Below, piece after piece: positions 41,960-51,650 of a stretch of DNA of 64,000 nucleotides. Numbering within the stretch: the stretch's first letter is position 1; the number at the start of each line of letters is the position of its first letter. The stretch covers positions 1-64,000 of the forward strand of contig CANQIF010000005.1 in assembly GCA_947623965.1 (NCBI GenBank). The letters run 5' to 3'. The notes under the pieces are model-generated. The model saw only the letters and a program-made list of their open reading frames with translations, was not told where the DNA came from and ran no database searches. Source of the stretch: an uncultured Alistipes sp. Its GTDB lineage: Bacteria > Bacteroidota > Bacteroidia > Bacteroidales > Rikenellaceae. The position numbers and the translations under genes are program-made.

Positions 41960-42560
41960 GGTGTGGACAGGGAGCTGAGGCAGGACTTGCCGGGCGAAGC
42001 TGCGGCCCGCTGCGCTCTACGAGCGCAATTAAAAATAAAAAATGAAGAATTAAAAATAGGTCATATTCGGGCTGCAGCCTGCGGAGCGCACGCACGATGC
42101 GGACCTGCGGGACGATCGATTTCTCTCGAGACAAGCCCGCAGCCGAGCGGATGGGCCTGCACGAGCGGCCTGCGGACGCGAGTATGCAGCCCTCCGCCCG
42201 GGGGCGGCTGCGGGCTGCGGCGCCCTTTGGGCGCAATTCAGAATGAAAACTCGGGCCGCAGCCTGCGGAGGTCACGCACGACTGTTAAGGAGCTGCGGGC
42301 CTCCGCCGCCCTCAAGCTGCGGCCCACCGACATCTGCGACGTCGAATTTGCCGCAAAAAAAACCTGCAACAATCGGCAGCTGCGGGTTACGGCGGTTCCA
42401 TTCGAAACCGCAAATTCGAAATTCAAGATTCAAAATTCAGAATGACAAAGTCGGGCTGCAGCCTGCGGAGGTCACGCACGACTGTTAAGGAGCTGCGGGC
42501 CTCCGCTGCCGGGAGGCTGCGGCCCGCCAATCGCTGCGCGATTGATTCACGCCCTAAACA
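41960..42560 (+). repeat. Intergenic modular repeat cluster, three forward copies
   Basis: There is no gene here. Copies begin near 42060, 42246 and 42449. Hairpins lie at 42220-42234 (GCGCCC stem), 42328-42344 (CGACATC stem, one mismatch), 42392-42411 (GCGGTT stem) and 42528-42544 (CAATCGC stem). The second and third copies share ACGCACGACTGTTAAGGAGC exactly, which indicates recent duplication or conversion. Confidence 0.87.
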
Positions 42561-42584
42561 GGCCCGCCGCCGGGCGCCCACTGC

Positions 42585-43292
42585 TCACCGCCTCCCCGCG
42601 AAGGCCAGCACGGCGACGCTGATGCGGCAGTCGGGGGCGGCGGCGAGAATCGCCTCGGCGGCGGCCGTCAGCGTGCTGCCGGTGGTCAGCACATCGTCCA
42701 CGAGCAGGATATGCCGCCCGGCGAAGCCCGCCGCGTCGCGGACCCGGAAGGCTCCCGCGACGTTGGCCGCCCGCTCACGATGCGGCTTGAGGGCCTGCGC
42801 CGAGGTGTTGCGCGTGCGCCGCAGCGTCCGCCGCTCGACCGGAACCCCCAACGCCCCCGCGATCCCCTCGGCCAGGTAGCTCGACTGGTTGTAGCCGCGC
42901 AGCAGCTGTTTGAACGGATGCAGCGGCAGCGGCACGACCGCCTCCACTCCGCCGTAGAGGCCGCTCGCGGCCAGCTCGGAGCCATACCAGCGGCCCAGTT
43001 CGTCCGCGAGACGCCACCGCGCGCGGTATTTGAAGTCGTGGATGGCCTGCCGCCAGCGGCTGGCGGGTCGGAAGTAGAGAAAGGCCGAAGCCTGCTCGAT
43101 GGGGACCAACCCGGCGAAACGGTCGGCGACGGGGTTGGCCGCCTCGCGCCAGAAGCCCGTCAGCGGCGCCGTCGCACGGCAGAAGGTGCAGAACGACCGT
43201 TCGCCGCGGACCAGCGGCGCCCCGCAGACGGCGCAGACGGGCGGAAAGAGCAGCGCCTCGACATCGCGCCGCCAGCTACTGAGGATCGACAT
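42585..43292 (-). CDS. ComF-family phosphoribosyltransferase-like protein
   Basis: 235 residues. The N-terminal half has a four-cysteine zinc-like motif (CAVCGAPL and CTFC). The C-terminal half is the PRTase domain with LLVDDVLTTGSTL. ComF proteins act in DNA uptake in naturally competent bacteria; in others the role is unclear. The start at 43292 (MSILSSWRRDVE) overlaps the 3' end of priA by 17 bases, so the two are translationally linked. An in-frame ATG 11 codons upstream is possible. Confidence 0.88.
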   Translation of the reverse strand: MSILSSWRRDVEALLFPPVCAVCGAPLVRGERSFCTFCRATAPLTGFWREAANPVADRFAGLVPIEQASAFLYFRPASRWRQAIHDFKYRARWRLADELGRWYGSELAASGLYGGVEAVVPLPLHPFKQLLRGYNQSSYLAEGIAGALGVPVERRTLRRTRNTSAQALKPHRERAANVAGAFRVRDAAGFAGRHILLVDDVLTTGSTLTAAAEAILAAAPDCRISVAVLAFAGRR

Positions 43293-45531
43293 TGACAGAG
43301 ACGGTAATCGTTTTGAAAGCGGCATCCGCGGCGAAGCGGCGCAGCTCTCCGGCGACCAGTTCGCGCGCCCGGAGCGACGAGGCCTTCGCCTCGATCTTCA
43401 GCAGGAGCGAGAGGAGGTATTCGCCGCGGATGCGGTCGACAGGCGGCGCGATGGGTCCCAACAGCCGTCCGCCGAAGCGTTCGCGCAGCTGCCCCGCCAG
43501 CGCCGAGGCACCCCGCCGCAGCAGCGCCGGATCGCGGTGCCGCAGGGTGAAGAGCAGCAGCCGGGCATAGGGCGGATAGCCGAAATCGCGCCGTTCGGCG
43601 AGCTGGGCCCGCGCCATCGCCTCGTAGTCGCCCGCCACGACCTGCAGCAGCAGCGGGTGCGACGGATCGGCCGTCTGGATCACCACCTCGCCGGGCGCCG
43701 CCCGGCGGCCGGCGCGCCCCGCCACCTGCGTCAGCAGCTGGTAGGCCCGTTCGCCCGCCCGGAAGTCGGGATTGTTGAGCAGGTTGTCGGCGTTGAGCAC
43801 CCCCACGAGCGCCACCCCCTCGAAGTCGAACCCCTTCGCGATCATCTGCGTGCCCACCAGAATATCCGTACGGTGCGCGGCGAAATCGGCGATGATCTCG
43901 CCGTAGGCGCGCTCCGAGGTGGCCTTGTCGCGGTCGAGCCGCGCCACGCGCGCCTCGGGGAAGAGCGCGGCGATCTGCTCCTCGATCTTCTCGGTGCCGA
44001 AGCCCATCGGCTGCAGCTCGGCCGCCTTGCACGCCGGGCATCGCCGCATCGCCTCGACCGTATGGCCGCAGTAGTGGCAGACGAGCTGTCCGCGCGCCTT
44101 GTGGTAGGTCAGCGTCACGTTGCAGTGGGGGCAGCGGGCGGTCCAGCCGCACTCGGGGCATTCGAGGTAGGGGGCGAAGCCGCGCCGGTTCTGGAAGAGC
44201 ATCACCTGCTCGCCGCGCGCAAGCGTCGCGGCGATCTTGTCGAGCAGCAGCTTGTTGAAGTGACCGCTGCGCTCGTTGCGCCGCGCCGCGCGCCGCGTAT
44301 CCGAGAGAAGGATCGCCGGAGGCTGCGCCGCGCCGTAGCGCTCCGTCAGCTCCGCCCGGCCGTACTTGCCCGTGGCGGCGTGGAGCCACGTCTCGAGCGA
44401 GGGGGTGGCGCTTCCCAGCACGGCGTGGCCCCCGACGCGCTGCGCCAGCCACACCGCCACGTCGCGCGCCGCATAGCGGGGCGCGGGCTCGGTCTGCTTG
44501 TAGCTGGCGTCGTGCTCCTCGTCGACGATCACCAGTCGCAGCCTGCGGAGCGGCAGAAAGATCGACGAGCGCACGCCGACCACGAACTCGCCCCCCGCGG
44601 AGTGCGTCAGCCGCAGGTAGGTTTCCGACCGCCGCCGATCGGTCAGCCGCGAATGGTAGGCCGTTACGCGGCTGCCGAAGATGCGCTCCATCCGTTCGAT
44701 GAGCTGGGCCGTGAGAGCGATCTCGGGGACGAGCAGCAGCACGTCGTCGCCGGCGGCCAGCGTCTCGGCGATCAGGTGGATGTAGAGCTCCGTCTTGCCC
44801 GATCCCGTGATGCCGTGGAGCAGCGCCGCCGTCCGGCCCGCCGCGAAGTCGGCCCGCAGCCGGTCGAGCGCCGCCTGCTGGTGCGGCGTCAGGGTCGGCA
44901 GGCGGAAGTGCGGCGCCCCGCGTTCGACGGTGCGTTCGTGTTCGCACGCTTCGAGGACCCCTTTGCGGCACAGGGCGTTCAGCACCGGCCGCTCGGCCGG
45001 GAGCAGGCGGCGCGCCACCTCGGCCGAGGCGCTGCGCTCCCGTTCGTCGAGCAGCTCCAGCAGGGCGGCGTGCTGCTTCGGGGCGCGGCGCTCCAGCCGG
45101 TCGAAGAGGGCGTCGAGCGCTGCAGGATCGGCATAGTCCGGTGCGAGGGTGTAGTAGGTTTCGGTGCGGGGGCGGAACTCCTCGTCGAGGAGCTGCCGGG
45201 CCGAATCGGCCGAGGGCTTCATCAGGGCGGGCAGCGCGCAGCGCATCACCTCGCCCAGCGAGCAGAGGTAGTAGGCCGCCAGCCACTCCCAGAGGGCCCG
45301 CCCGCCGGCATCGAGCAGCGGGCGGTCGTAGAGGCGCCGTTCGACGGCCTTGATCCGCCTGGCGGCGGGGGGACGGTCGTGAAGCCGCCAGACGATGCCC
45401 GTATAGTATTTGCGGGGGCCGAACTGCACCGACACAGCCTCGCCCTCCGCCACCGTCACTCCCTCGGGGACGGCGAAGGTGTAGGCCGGCTGAGCCAGCG
45501 GCAGCACGATATCGGCAAAACGGAAATTCAA
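43276..45531 (-). CDS. priA: Primosomal replication restart helicase PriA
   Basis: 751 residues. It has the N-terminal DNA-binding domain (FADIVLPLAQPAYTFAVP), the Walker A motif GITGSGKTELY, the DEEH box, the eight-cysteine zinc region (CPECGWTARCPHC, CHYCGH, CPACK) and helicase motif with AGRAGRR. It restarts stalled replication forks. A 35-base part of its N-terminal coding sequence (about 45401-45436) has a look-alike in the upstream 234-bp repeats. Confidence 0.96.
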   Translation of the reverse strand: MNFRFADIVLPLAQPAYTFAVPEGVTVAEGEAVSVQFGPRKYYTGIVWRLHDRPPAARRIKAVERRLYDRPLLDAGGRALWEWLAAYYLCSLGEVMRCALPALMKPSADSARQLLDEEFRPRTETYYTLAPDYADPAALDALFDRLERRAPKQHAALLELLDERERSASAEVARRLLPAERPVLNALCRKGVLEACEHERTVERGAPHFRLPTLTPHQQAALDRLRADFAAGRTAALLHGITGSGKTELYIHLIAETLAAGDDVLLLVPEIALTAQLIERMERIFGSRVTAYHSRLTDRRRSETYLRLTHSAGGEFVVGVRSSIFLPLRRLRLVIVDEEHDASYKQTEPAPRYAARDVAVWLAQRVGGHAVLGSATPSLETWLHAATGKYGRAELTERYGAAQPPAILLSDTRRAARRNERSGHFNKLLLDKIAATLARGEQVMLFQNRRGFAPYLECPECGWTARCPHCNVTLTYHKARGQLVCHYCGHTVEAMRRCPACKAAELQPMGFGTEKIEEQIAALFPEARVARLDRDKATSERAYGEIIADFAAHRTDILVGTQMIAKGFDFEGVALVGVLNADNLLNNPDFRAGERAYQLLTQVAGRAGRRAAPGEVVIQTADPSHPLLLQVVAGDYEAMARAQLAERRDFGYPPYARLLLFTLRHRDPALLRRGASALAGQLRERFGGRLLGPIAPPVDRIRGEYLLSLLLKIEAKASSLRARELVAGELRRFAADAAFKTITVSVNVDPQ

Positions 45532-45589
45532 AACAAAAGCGTCAAGAGGAGGATCGGTTGCATTACGTTCATTCGTTTTCGGTCCGCAA

Positions 45590-46190
45590 GGAGCCGCCGA
45601 TCGGATTATACAATCGGCCCGCGCCGGGCGGCTCGGCCAGCGGAGCGGCGGTTCCAGCCGACAAAAGTATAATCAGCTCGCGCCGGGCGGCTTCGCCGCC
45701 GGGGGGGGGCGGCGCGAGCTGACAAGAGCTGCCGGCCAATGTTCGTATCGTATTTGCAGGGCCGAACTGCACCGATACGGACTTCTTTCAATCGTCGGAA
45801 TTCTGCTATCGGCCCGCGCCGGGCGGAGCGGCTGGCGGAGCGGCGGTTCGAGCCGACAAGGAAATCCGCAAGGGGCTGCCGAACAACGCAATCGCCGAAA
45901 TTACAATCGGCCCGCGCCGGGCGGCTTCGCCGCCGGGGGGGGCGGCGCGAGCTGACAAGAGCTGCCGGCCAATGTTCGTATCGTATTTGCAGGGCCGAAC
46001 TGCACCGATACGGACTTCTTTCAATCGTCGGAATTCTGCTATCGGCCCGCGCCGGGCGGAGCGGCTGGCGGAGCGGCGGTTCGAGCCGACAAGGAAATCC
46101 GCAAGGGGCTGCCGAACAACGCAATCGCCGAAATTACAATCGGCCCGCGACGGGCGGCTTTGCCGCCGGGGGGGCGGCGCGGGCCGAAAA
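45590..46190. repeat. 234-bp direct repeat array between YitT gene and priA
   Basis: The GC box CGCCGGGCGGCTTCGCCGCC occurs at 45681 and 45915 (234 bases apart) and, with changes, at 46148 (233 further). Between them the units share TGTTCGTATCGTATTTGCAG, CTTCTTTCAATCGTCGGAAT and AGGAAATCCGCAAGGGGCTG. A diverged partial unit lies at 45590-45680. The G run after GCCGCC shrinks from unit to unit. No gene is present from 45,532 to 46,207. Confidence 0.9.
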
Positions 46191-46207
46191 AAAACGACTG
46201 CTCGCCG

Positions 46208-47098
46208 TCAGATTTTGTTCAGCGTCTCGAAGCCCTGCCCGTAGACGCCCATCACCGACCCGACGGTCATAAAGGCATTCGGATCGATCGACCGGACGAA
46301 CTTGAGCAGCATCTGCGTCTCGCGCTTGCGGCAGACGACCATCACCACCTTGGTTTTCTGCTTGAGGTACCACCCTTCGGCGTCGAGCAGCGTCACGCCG
46401 CGCCGGACGTTCCGGGCGATGGCGTCGGCCATCTTCTCGGGGTCGTGCGTGACGATCAGCACCTGGTTCGACTGCTGGCTGCCCGCCTGGATCATATCGA
46501 CCGTGTAGCCGACGACGGCCGTCATAATATAGCCGTAGATGACCGTCGCGATCGAGTAGCCCACGAAGAGCGACGAGCCGATGATGAAAAGATCGCTGTA
46601 TATCAAAATCTTGCCGTAGCTGACCGTGTGGTAGTTGTTGATGATGACCGCCACGATGTCCGTGCCGCCCGTCGAGCCGCCCTGCGAGAAGCAGGTCACG
46701 ATGCCGATGCCGGCGAGGATGCCGCCCAGGACGATCGCCACGATCTGCTCCTGCAATCCCAGGAAGTTGCCTGCGGGGAGGATCGCCTGCCAGAGGTTCA
46801 TACTGAGCGAGAGGACGACGACACAGTAGACCGTCTTGACGCCGAAGTTCCAGCCGACGATGAATCCCGAGACGAGCAGCAGCAGGACATTGATAAGGAG
46901 GACCATCGTACCGATCTGGATGTGGATGCCGGCCTGTTCGAGCGCCGTGCAGAGTACGAGCGAAAGTCCCGCGGCGCCGCCGCCCGTACCGTTGTTGGGG
47001 AGGATGCAGGCCACCCAGCCGAAAGAGTAGCAGGTCATACCGAGTGCCATGATGAGGTACTCCTTGATGCTTCGGAAGATTTTGCTGGTCGCGATCAT
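46208..47098 (-). CDS. YitT-family membrane protein (DUF161/DUF2179)
   Basis: 296 residues. Five to six membrane helices occupy about 10-195, including the glycine-rich FSQGGSTGGTDIVAVI. The cytosolic C-terminal DUF2179 domain (VRRGVTLLDAEGWYLKQKTKVVMVVCRKRE) follows. The transported molecule, if any, is unknown. The ATG at 47098 is preferred over a GTG two codons upstream. It is the last gene of the six-gene run starting at cdd. Confidence 0.9.
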   Translation of the reverse strand: MIATSKIFRSIKEYLIMALGMTCYSFGWVACILPNNGTGGGAAGLSLVLCTALEQAGIHIQIGTMVLLINVLLLLVSGFIVGWNFGVKTVYCVVVLSLSMNLWQAILPAGNFLGLQEQIVAIVLGGILAGIGIVTCFSQGGSTGGTDIVAVIINNYHTVSYGKILIYSDLFIIGSSLFVGYSIATVIYGYIMTAVVGYTVDMIQAGSQQSNQVLIVTHDPEKMADAIARNVRRGVTLLDAEGWYLKQKTKVVMVVCRKRETQMLLKFVRSIDPNAFMTVGSVMGVYGQGFETLNKI

Positions 47099-47113
47099 AA
47101 TCACGTGTTTGCT

Positions 47114-48178
47114 TTATGCGTGCAAATGTAGGAAAAATTCGCCTTGAAAGGTATCGAGAAGCGACAATCTTTTTTCGAGCAGCCCCCAAAGCTCTTCATT
47201 CCGCAACCCGCCCCACGTCGGACCGCACAGAAAGCGGGGCGGCGCCTCCGAGGCGATGCGTCCGACGGCCAGATCGGGGCGCAGCCGCTGCAGAATCGCG
47301 GCGAGAAGGTCGATGTAGGCCTCGGCCGAACGGAAGCGGAAGACCGCCGGATCGGCCGCATACTGTGCCGCCATCGTCGTCGAGCGGAAGAGCTGCAGCT
47401 GGTGGAATTTCACCGTCGTGAGGGGCAGGGCGTTGATCCGCGCGACGCCGGCGAGGATCCGTTCGTCCGTCTCGCCCGGGAGGCCGAGGATGAAGTGGCC
47501 GCCGACGGGAAGCCCCCGTTCGGCCGTCCGGCGCACGGCCCGCTCGGCCGCGGCGAAGTCGTGGCCGCGGTTCACGGCTGCGAGCGTCTCATCCCAGACC
47601 GATTCGATGCCGTATTCGACCGCCACGTAGCGGTGCTCGGCCACCGAGGCGAGGTAGTCCAGCAGCCGGTCGTCGACGCAGTCGGGACGCGTGCCGATCA
47701 CGAGCCCCTCGATCTTCGGGTGGGCGAGCGCCTCCTCGTAGAGGGCCCGGAGCCGGTCGAACGCGGCGTAGGTGTTCGTATGGGCCTGGAAATAGGCCAA
47801 ATAATGCGACGCCCCGGCGCAGCGGCGGGCGTGGAAAGCGAGCCCCTCCCCGATCTGCCGTCCGACGGACTTCGCCGGCGAGCAGTAGGCCGGGAGGTAG
47901 GCCTCCGCCCTGCAGAAGGTGCAGCCGCCCCTCCCGAGCGTCCCGTCGCGGTTGGGGCAGGTGAAGCCCGCATCGATCGAGAGCTTGCGGACCCGGCCGC
48001 CGAACACCCGGCGGAGATAGGCCGTCCCGGAGTAGAAGCGCCGCGTGTCGCCCCACGGATAGCGCCGGGCCGCCGATCCCTCCGAGGCGTTCGCCCCAGC
48101 CGCTTCGGCCGCTCCTCCGGCATCCGTTTTCACCGCATCCCGGGGCTGTGTCAGGTAGGCCGGCGCTCGTCTCTCCAT
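47114..48178 (-). CDS. TIGR01212/YhcC-type radical SAM protein
   Basis: 354 residues. The radical SAM cluster motif is in SIDAGFTCPNRDG followed by GCTFC. Other family segments are YLAYFQAHTNTYA, GLVIGTRPDCVDD, VEYGIESVWDETL and GGHFILGLPGE. The N-terminal 40 residues are Ala/Gly-rich and probably not part of the domain, so a later start is possible. The reaction of this family is not settled. It lies 15 bp ahead of the YitT gene. Confidence 0.88.
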   Translation of the reverse strand: MERRAPAYLTQPRDAVKTDAGGAAEAAGANASEGSAARRYPWGDTRRFYSGTAYLRRVFGGRVRKLSIDAGFTCPNRDGTLGRGGCTFCRAEAYLPAYCSPAKSVGRQIGEGLAFHARRCAGASHYLAYFQAHTNTYAAFDRLRALYEEALAHPKIEGLVIGTRPDCVDDRLLDYLASVAEHRYVAVEYGIESVWDETLAAVNRGHDFAAAERAVRRTAERGLPVGGHFILGLPGETDERILAGVARINALPLTTVKFHQLQLFRSTTMAAQYAADPAVFRFRSAEAYIDLLAAILQRLRPDLAVGRIASEAPPRFLCGPTWGGLRNEELWGLLEKRLSLLDTFQGEFFLHLHA

Positions 48179-48203
48179 CGCTGCGGAGCCTCCCCGGCGT
48201 CTT

Positions 48204-49448
48204 TTACAGCCCCCAGTCGGAGGCGTTGTACGTATCTTTCGGGGCGTTGGGCACGTTGGCGAAGAAGCTGAGGCCCGTCCGCCGCTCCAGCTCGGCCACC
48301 GACATCGGCTGCCGCTCGGAGAAGCTCTTGTGCTCCACCATCACGGCGATGCACTGCAGCTCGTCGCGCGAACAGTTCACGACCCACTTGTTCACGTGGT
48401 TCTTCGTGCGCAGCAGCACCTTGTAATAATGGGTCGGCACCTCGGTCCCGTTCACCTCCTGCTTCGGCTTCGCGGGGTCCCAGTAGCAGCCGATCACCTG
48501 GTAGGTCGTGTCGGCCTCGCTGTGCCACTGGCTGTCCACCCACTCCTCCAGGCGGTTCCACGTTCCCCCGCTCGTGTTGAAGCCCGTTTGCAACTGCGGC
48601 GCGATGTTCGAATAGTACATCACCTGGTCGTTCGCCAGCCGGCTCACCAGCCGGTCCGACGAGCCCAGCAGATGGCCGCGCGTCAGCCCCGTCGAGGAGA
48701 AGTTCCACGATCCCGGCTGCTCGAAATCGAAGTTGGGATCCGAACGGTAGTTGTCCTTACGCTGGACCCCTTTCGCATAGAAGTCGTGCATCGGCGCGGC
48801 CACCCAGACGGCGCACCCCTTCTCGCGGCTGTAGCAGACGGCGTAGTTGCGGGCGGGGTTGCCCTGGCCGTTCGTCCGGTCGGTAATATGATAGGTGTAG
48901 TGCCAGCCGCTCTTTTCGATCGTCGCCGGCAGCTCGGCCCAGCCGGAGCAGAGGGTGGCGCCCGCCGGATGCGGCACGACGGGCTCGTCCGGGGTATCGG
49001 GCTTGTCAGGCTCCTCCGGTTTATCCGGCTTGTCCTCCTCGGCCGACCCCGCGGGCTGGCGGATCGTGAGCGTCACGCGGCTGACGCCGGCATAGTCGAG
49101 CACGAGCTCCGCCGTGCGGGCCGGGCCGCGGTTGGCCGAAGCGTGGTAGCTGATCCGGCCGGTGAAGTTGGGCAGCCCCAGGCTGCTCTTTCCCTTCGCA
49201 CCGTCGGTCGAGAAGGAGGGGCGGAGCCACGAAGCGCTGCTCTCGGCCGTCGCCACGACCGTGCCCACGGGGTAGAGCACTTCGTAGGCGATCGTGCCGT
49301 CGGCGGCCGAAGCGCTCGGCAGCGCAATGTTCAGATCGCAGGTCACGCGCAACTCGGGATCGCCGATCGCCGGCTCGGTGTTCGCATCGTCGTCGCAGGC
49401 CGCAAGGGCGGCGGCGAGCATCAGCATCCAAAGAAAGAATCGTTTCAT
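48204..49448 (-). CDS. Lipoprotein with BACON-like domain and DNA/RNA non-specific endonuclease
   Basis: 414 residues. The signal ends LAACDDD (lipobox). Residues about 30-135 look like a BACON domain (SSASWLRPSFS, SYHASANRGPARTAELVLDY). A Pro/Asp/Lys linker (DKPDKPEEPDKPDTPDEP) follows. The NUC domain (about 165-410) has the catalytic TRGHLLGSSDR and YYSNIAPQLQTGFN with NRLEEW. It probably degrades nucleic acid at the cell surface or periplasm, perhaps for nutrition. It lies in the cdd operon by spacing (6 bp after dtd). Confidence 0.9.
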   Translation of the reverse strand: MKRFFLWMLMLAAALAACDDDANTEPAIGDPELRVTCDLNIALPSASAADGTIAYEVLYPVGTVVATAESSASWLRPSFSTDGAKGKSSLGLPNFTGRISYHASANRGPARTAELVLDYAGVSRVTLTIRQPAGSAEEDKPDKPEEPDKPDTPDEPVVPHPAGATLCSGWAELPATIEKSGWHYTYHITDRTNGQGNPARNYAVCYSREKGCAVWVAAPMHDFYAKGVQRKDNYRSDPNFDFEQPGSWNFSSTGLTRGHLLGSSDRLVSRLANDQVMYYSNIAPQLQTGFNTSGGTWNRLEEWVDSQWHSEADTTYQVIGCYWDPAKPKQEVNGTEVPTHYYKVLLRTKNHVNKWVVNCSRDELQCIAVMVEHKSFSERQPMSVAELERRTGLSFFANVPNAPKDTYNASDWGL

Positions 49449-49454
49449 ATCGGG

Positions 49455-49907
49455 TTAGTGTTTGTCTTTCGAATCCATCCAGATCGTGACGGGGCCGTCG
49501 TTGACGAGCGCCACCTGCATATCGGCGCCGAAACGGCCCGTCGCCGTTTTGCGGCCCGTGAGGCGCTCCGTCTCGCGCACGAACGCCTCGTAGAGGGGGC
49601 GCGAAACCGCCTCGGGAGCCGCCGCGACGTACGAGGGGCGGTTGCCGCGGCAGGTCGAGGCCAGCAGCGTGAACTGGCTCACGACCAGCAGTTCGCCGCC
49701 GATTTGCCGCACGTCGAGGTTCATCACCCCCTGCGCATCGTCGAAGATGCGCAGCGCCGTCACCTTCCGGGCCAAATAGGCCGCATCCGCGGCCGTGTCG
49801 TCGTGCGTGACCCCGACGAGGACGAGCAGGCCCCGGCCGATCCGGCCGATCTGTTCCTCGCCCACCGTCACCGAGGCCCCTGCGACGCGTTGAACCAGCA
49901 CTCTCAT
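49455..49907 (-). CDS. dtd: D-aminoacyl-tRNA deacylase
   Basis: 150 residues, the full family length. It hydrolyses D-amino acids wrongly attached to tRNA. The two signatures are SQFTL and VNDGPVTIWMDS (Gly-cisPro). The start overlaps the end of the upstream pseudouridine synthase gene by four bases, which implies translational coupling. Confidence 0.97.
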   Translation of the reverse strand: MRVLVQRVAGASVTVGEEQIGRIGRGLLVLVGVTHDDTAADAAYLARKVTALRIFDDAQGVMNLDVRQIGGELLVVSQFTLLASTCRGNRPSYVAAAPEAVSRPLYEAFVRETERLTGRKTATGRFGADMQVALVNDGPVTIWMDSKDKH

Positions 49908-50596
49908 CGTTCTGCGGTTTCGAAGCAGGCCCAGAGGTTGTCGCCCGCGGGCACGGGGGCCGTGACATCGACCGGCTCGTGCCGCACGGGGTGGTCGAAG
50001 CGCACCCGCCGGGAGTGGAGCGAGATGCCGCCCCCGGCGATCGAGCGGCGGGCGCCGTACTTCAGATCGCCGCGAATCGGGCAGCCGATCGCCGAGAGCT
50101 GGGCGCGGATCTGGTGGTGGCGGCCCGTCAGCAGCTCCACCTCGAGAAGCGTATAGTGCGTCCCGGCACCGATCACGGCATAGCGCAGGCGCGCCTCCTT
50201 GGCTTCGGGGCGGGGCTGCCCGAAGGCTTTCGAACGGTTCGTCCGGCCGTCGCGCAGGATGTAGTGGTGCAGCTCGCCGCTTTCAGCCTCGGGACAGTGC
50301 TCGACGAGGGCCCAGTAGCGCTTCTCGATGCGGCCCTCGCGGATCATCTCGTTGAGCCGCACGAGCGCCTTCGAAGTCTTGGCGAAGAGCACCGCCCCGC
50401 TCACGGGACGGTCGATGCGGTGCACGACCCCCAGAAAGACGGCTCCGGGCTTCGCGTCGCGCGCCTTGAGGAACGCTTTGATCTGCTCCTCGAGCGCCTC
50501 CCCGCCCGAGGGATCGGGCTGCACGAGGTCGCCGGCGTGTTTGTTCACGACCAGCAGGTGGTTGTCTTCATAGAGAATATCGTCGGGCGAGAACAT
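49904..50596 (-). CDS. RluA-family pseudouridine synthase
   Basis: 230 residues from MFSPDDILYEDNHLLVVNK. The catalytic segment is VVHRIDRPVSGAVLFAKT; the Asp of HRID is the nucleophile. There is no S4 domain, so this is the short single-domain type. The RNA target (rRNA or tRNA) is not predictable here. The upstream open frame overlaps cdd in another frame and is not used. Spacing to cdd is 5 bp. Confidence 0.92.
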   Translation of the reverse strand: MFSPDDILYEDNHLLVVNKHAGDLVQPDPSGGEALEEQIKAFLKARDAKPGAVFLGVVHRIDRPVSGAVLFAKTSKALVRLNEMIREGRIEKRYWALVEHCPEAESGELHHYILRDGRTNRSKAFGQPRPEAKEARLRYAVIGAGTHYTLLEVELLTGRHHQIRAQLSAIGCPIRGDLKYGARRSIAGGGISLHSRRVRFDHPVRHEPVDVTAPVPAGDNLWACFETAER

Positions 50597-50601
50597 CGGC
50601 G

Positions 50602-51057
50602 TCAGAGGATGAAGGTGAAGGGGAGCAGCAGCTCGGCCGAGCGGAGGACGCTCGCCGTGCCGCCGCCGAACATGATGATGCGGATGGGCGACTGCTGGCG
50701 CCGCTCGACATCGACCAGCACCTGCCGGCACTGACCGCAGGGGTAGCACTCGCGCTCCGAGGGGTCCGAGGCGATGGCGATCGCCTCGATCGGGTCGTCG
50801 GCGTGGTTCGCCTCGGCGTAGAAGAGGAGCGAACGTTCGGCGCACATGCCTGCGGGGAAGACCTCGCTCTCGAAATTGCTGCCGTGCAGCACGCGGCCGC
50901 TGCGCAGCCGGGCGGCGGCGCCCACCTTGAAATGCGAATAGGCGGCGTGGGCCCGCCCGGTCGCCGCGAGGGCCTCCCCGACGAGGAGCCGGTCGGCTTC
51001 GGGGAGGGAGTCGATCGACTCGTAGTGTTCGTAATCGAAAGTGAATCGCTTCTGCAT
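50602..51057 (-). CDS. cdd: Cytidine deaminase
   Basis: 151 residues. Zinc ligands and the proton shuttle are in GMCAERSLLF (Cys, Glu) and PCGQCRQVL (two Cys). AAYSHFKVGAAARLRSG is the substrate-binding segment. It converts cytidine and deoxycytidine to uridine forms in pyrimidine salvage. The ATG at 51057 fits the family and lies 27 bases from a strong -7 box. It is the first gene of the six-gene run down to the YitT gene. Confidence 0.95.
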   Translation of the reverse strand: MQKRFTFDYEHYESIDSLPEADRLLVGEALAATGRAHAAYSHFKVGAAARLRSGRVLHGSNFESEVFPAGMCAERSLLFYAEANHADDPIEAIAIASDPSERECYPCGQCRQVLVDVERRQQSPIRIIMFGGGTASVLRSAELLLPFTFIL

Positions 51058-51083
51058 AGCTGTTTCTGTTTCGTGTAAGTGAA

Positions 51084-51114
51084 CAAAGATAATTGATTTT
51101 TCGCAAAACGACAA
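51084..51114 (-). promoter_or_regulatory. Promoter of the cdd operon
   Basis: On the minus strand TTG (51114-51112), 20 bases, then TATCTTTG (51091-51084). Confidence 0.85.
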
Positions 51115-51149
51115 TAGTCGGGCCGTTTTCTTGGGAAGGCAGGGAAGGG

Positions 51150-51560
51150 AGAAAGAATTCAAAATTCAAAATTCAAAATTCAAAATTCAAAATTCAAAAT
51201 TCAGGATTCAAAATTTAGGATTCAGGATGATGAGCTCGGGGCGCAGCTTGCGAAGGACACGTACGAGCGGACGCCGAAGCGGACGCGAATAGCGGGCCTT
51301 CGCGGGGCGAAACTGCGGCCCGAGTTCGTAATCCTGAATTTTGAATATTGAATTCTGAATTTGCACCCGGAACGGGTGCTGCAGCCCGCAGCCGCCCCCG
51401 GGCGGAGGGCTGCTCCTTTACGTCGCAAGCCCATCCGCTCGGCTGTGGGCTTGCCTCGGGTGGGAATCGGCCTTGCAAAGGCCGAGCGGGCCGCAGGCTG
51501 CGCCCCGATTCCGCAATTTTGAATTTCGGCCTTGGAAAGGCCGTGCAGCCCATACCGGCG
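51150..51560. repeat. Intergenic modular repeats, mixed orientation
   Basis: A pure heptad tract (AATTCAA repeated about eight times, 51156-51230) leads into a forward left block (51238-51322). A reverse copy then follows: heptads 51330-51362, hairpin 51363-51379 (GCACCCG stem), right block, and hairpin 51468-51484 (CGGCCTT stem). A further CGGCCTT hairpin lies near 51527-51543. No gene is seen from 51,058 to 51,650. Confidence 0.87.
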
Positions 51561-51650
51561 CAAATCCAAAACGAAGCGGGAACAACAAGACGAAGCCGGC
51601 GCCCCAGAAAGGGATGCCGGCTCCGCAGACCGTTCGATGCAGCAGCGCGC

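Noticed and set aside
45569..46272. Several overlapping open frames in the 234-bp repeats
   Set aside because: They arise from stop-poor GC-rich repeat units, exist on both strands and have no homology to a protein family I recognise.
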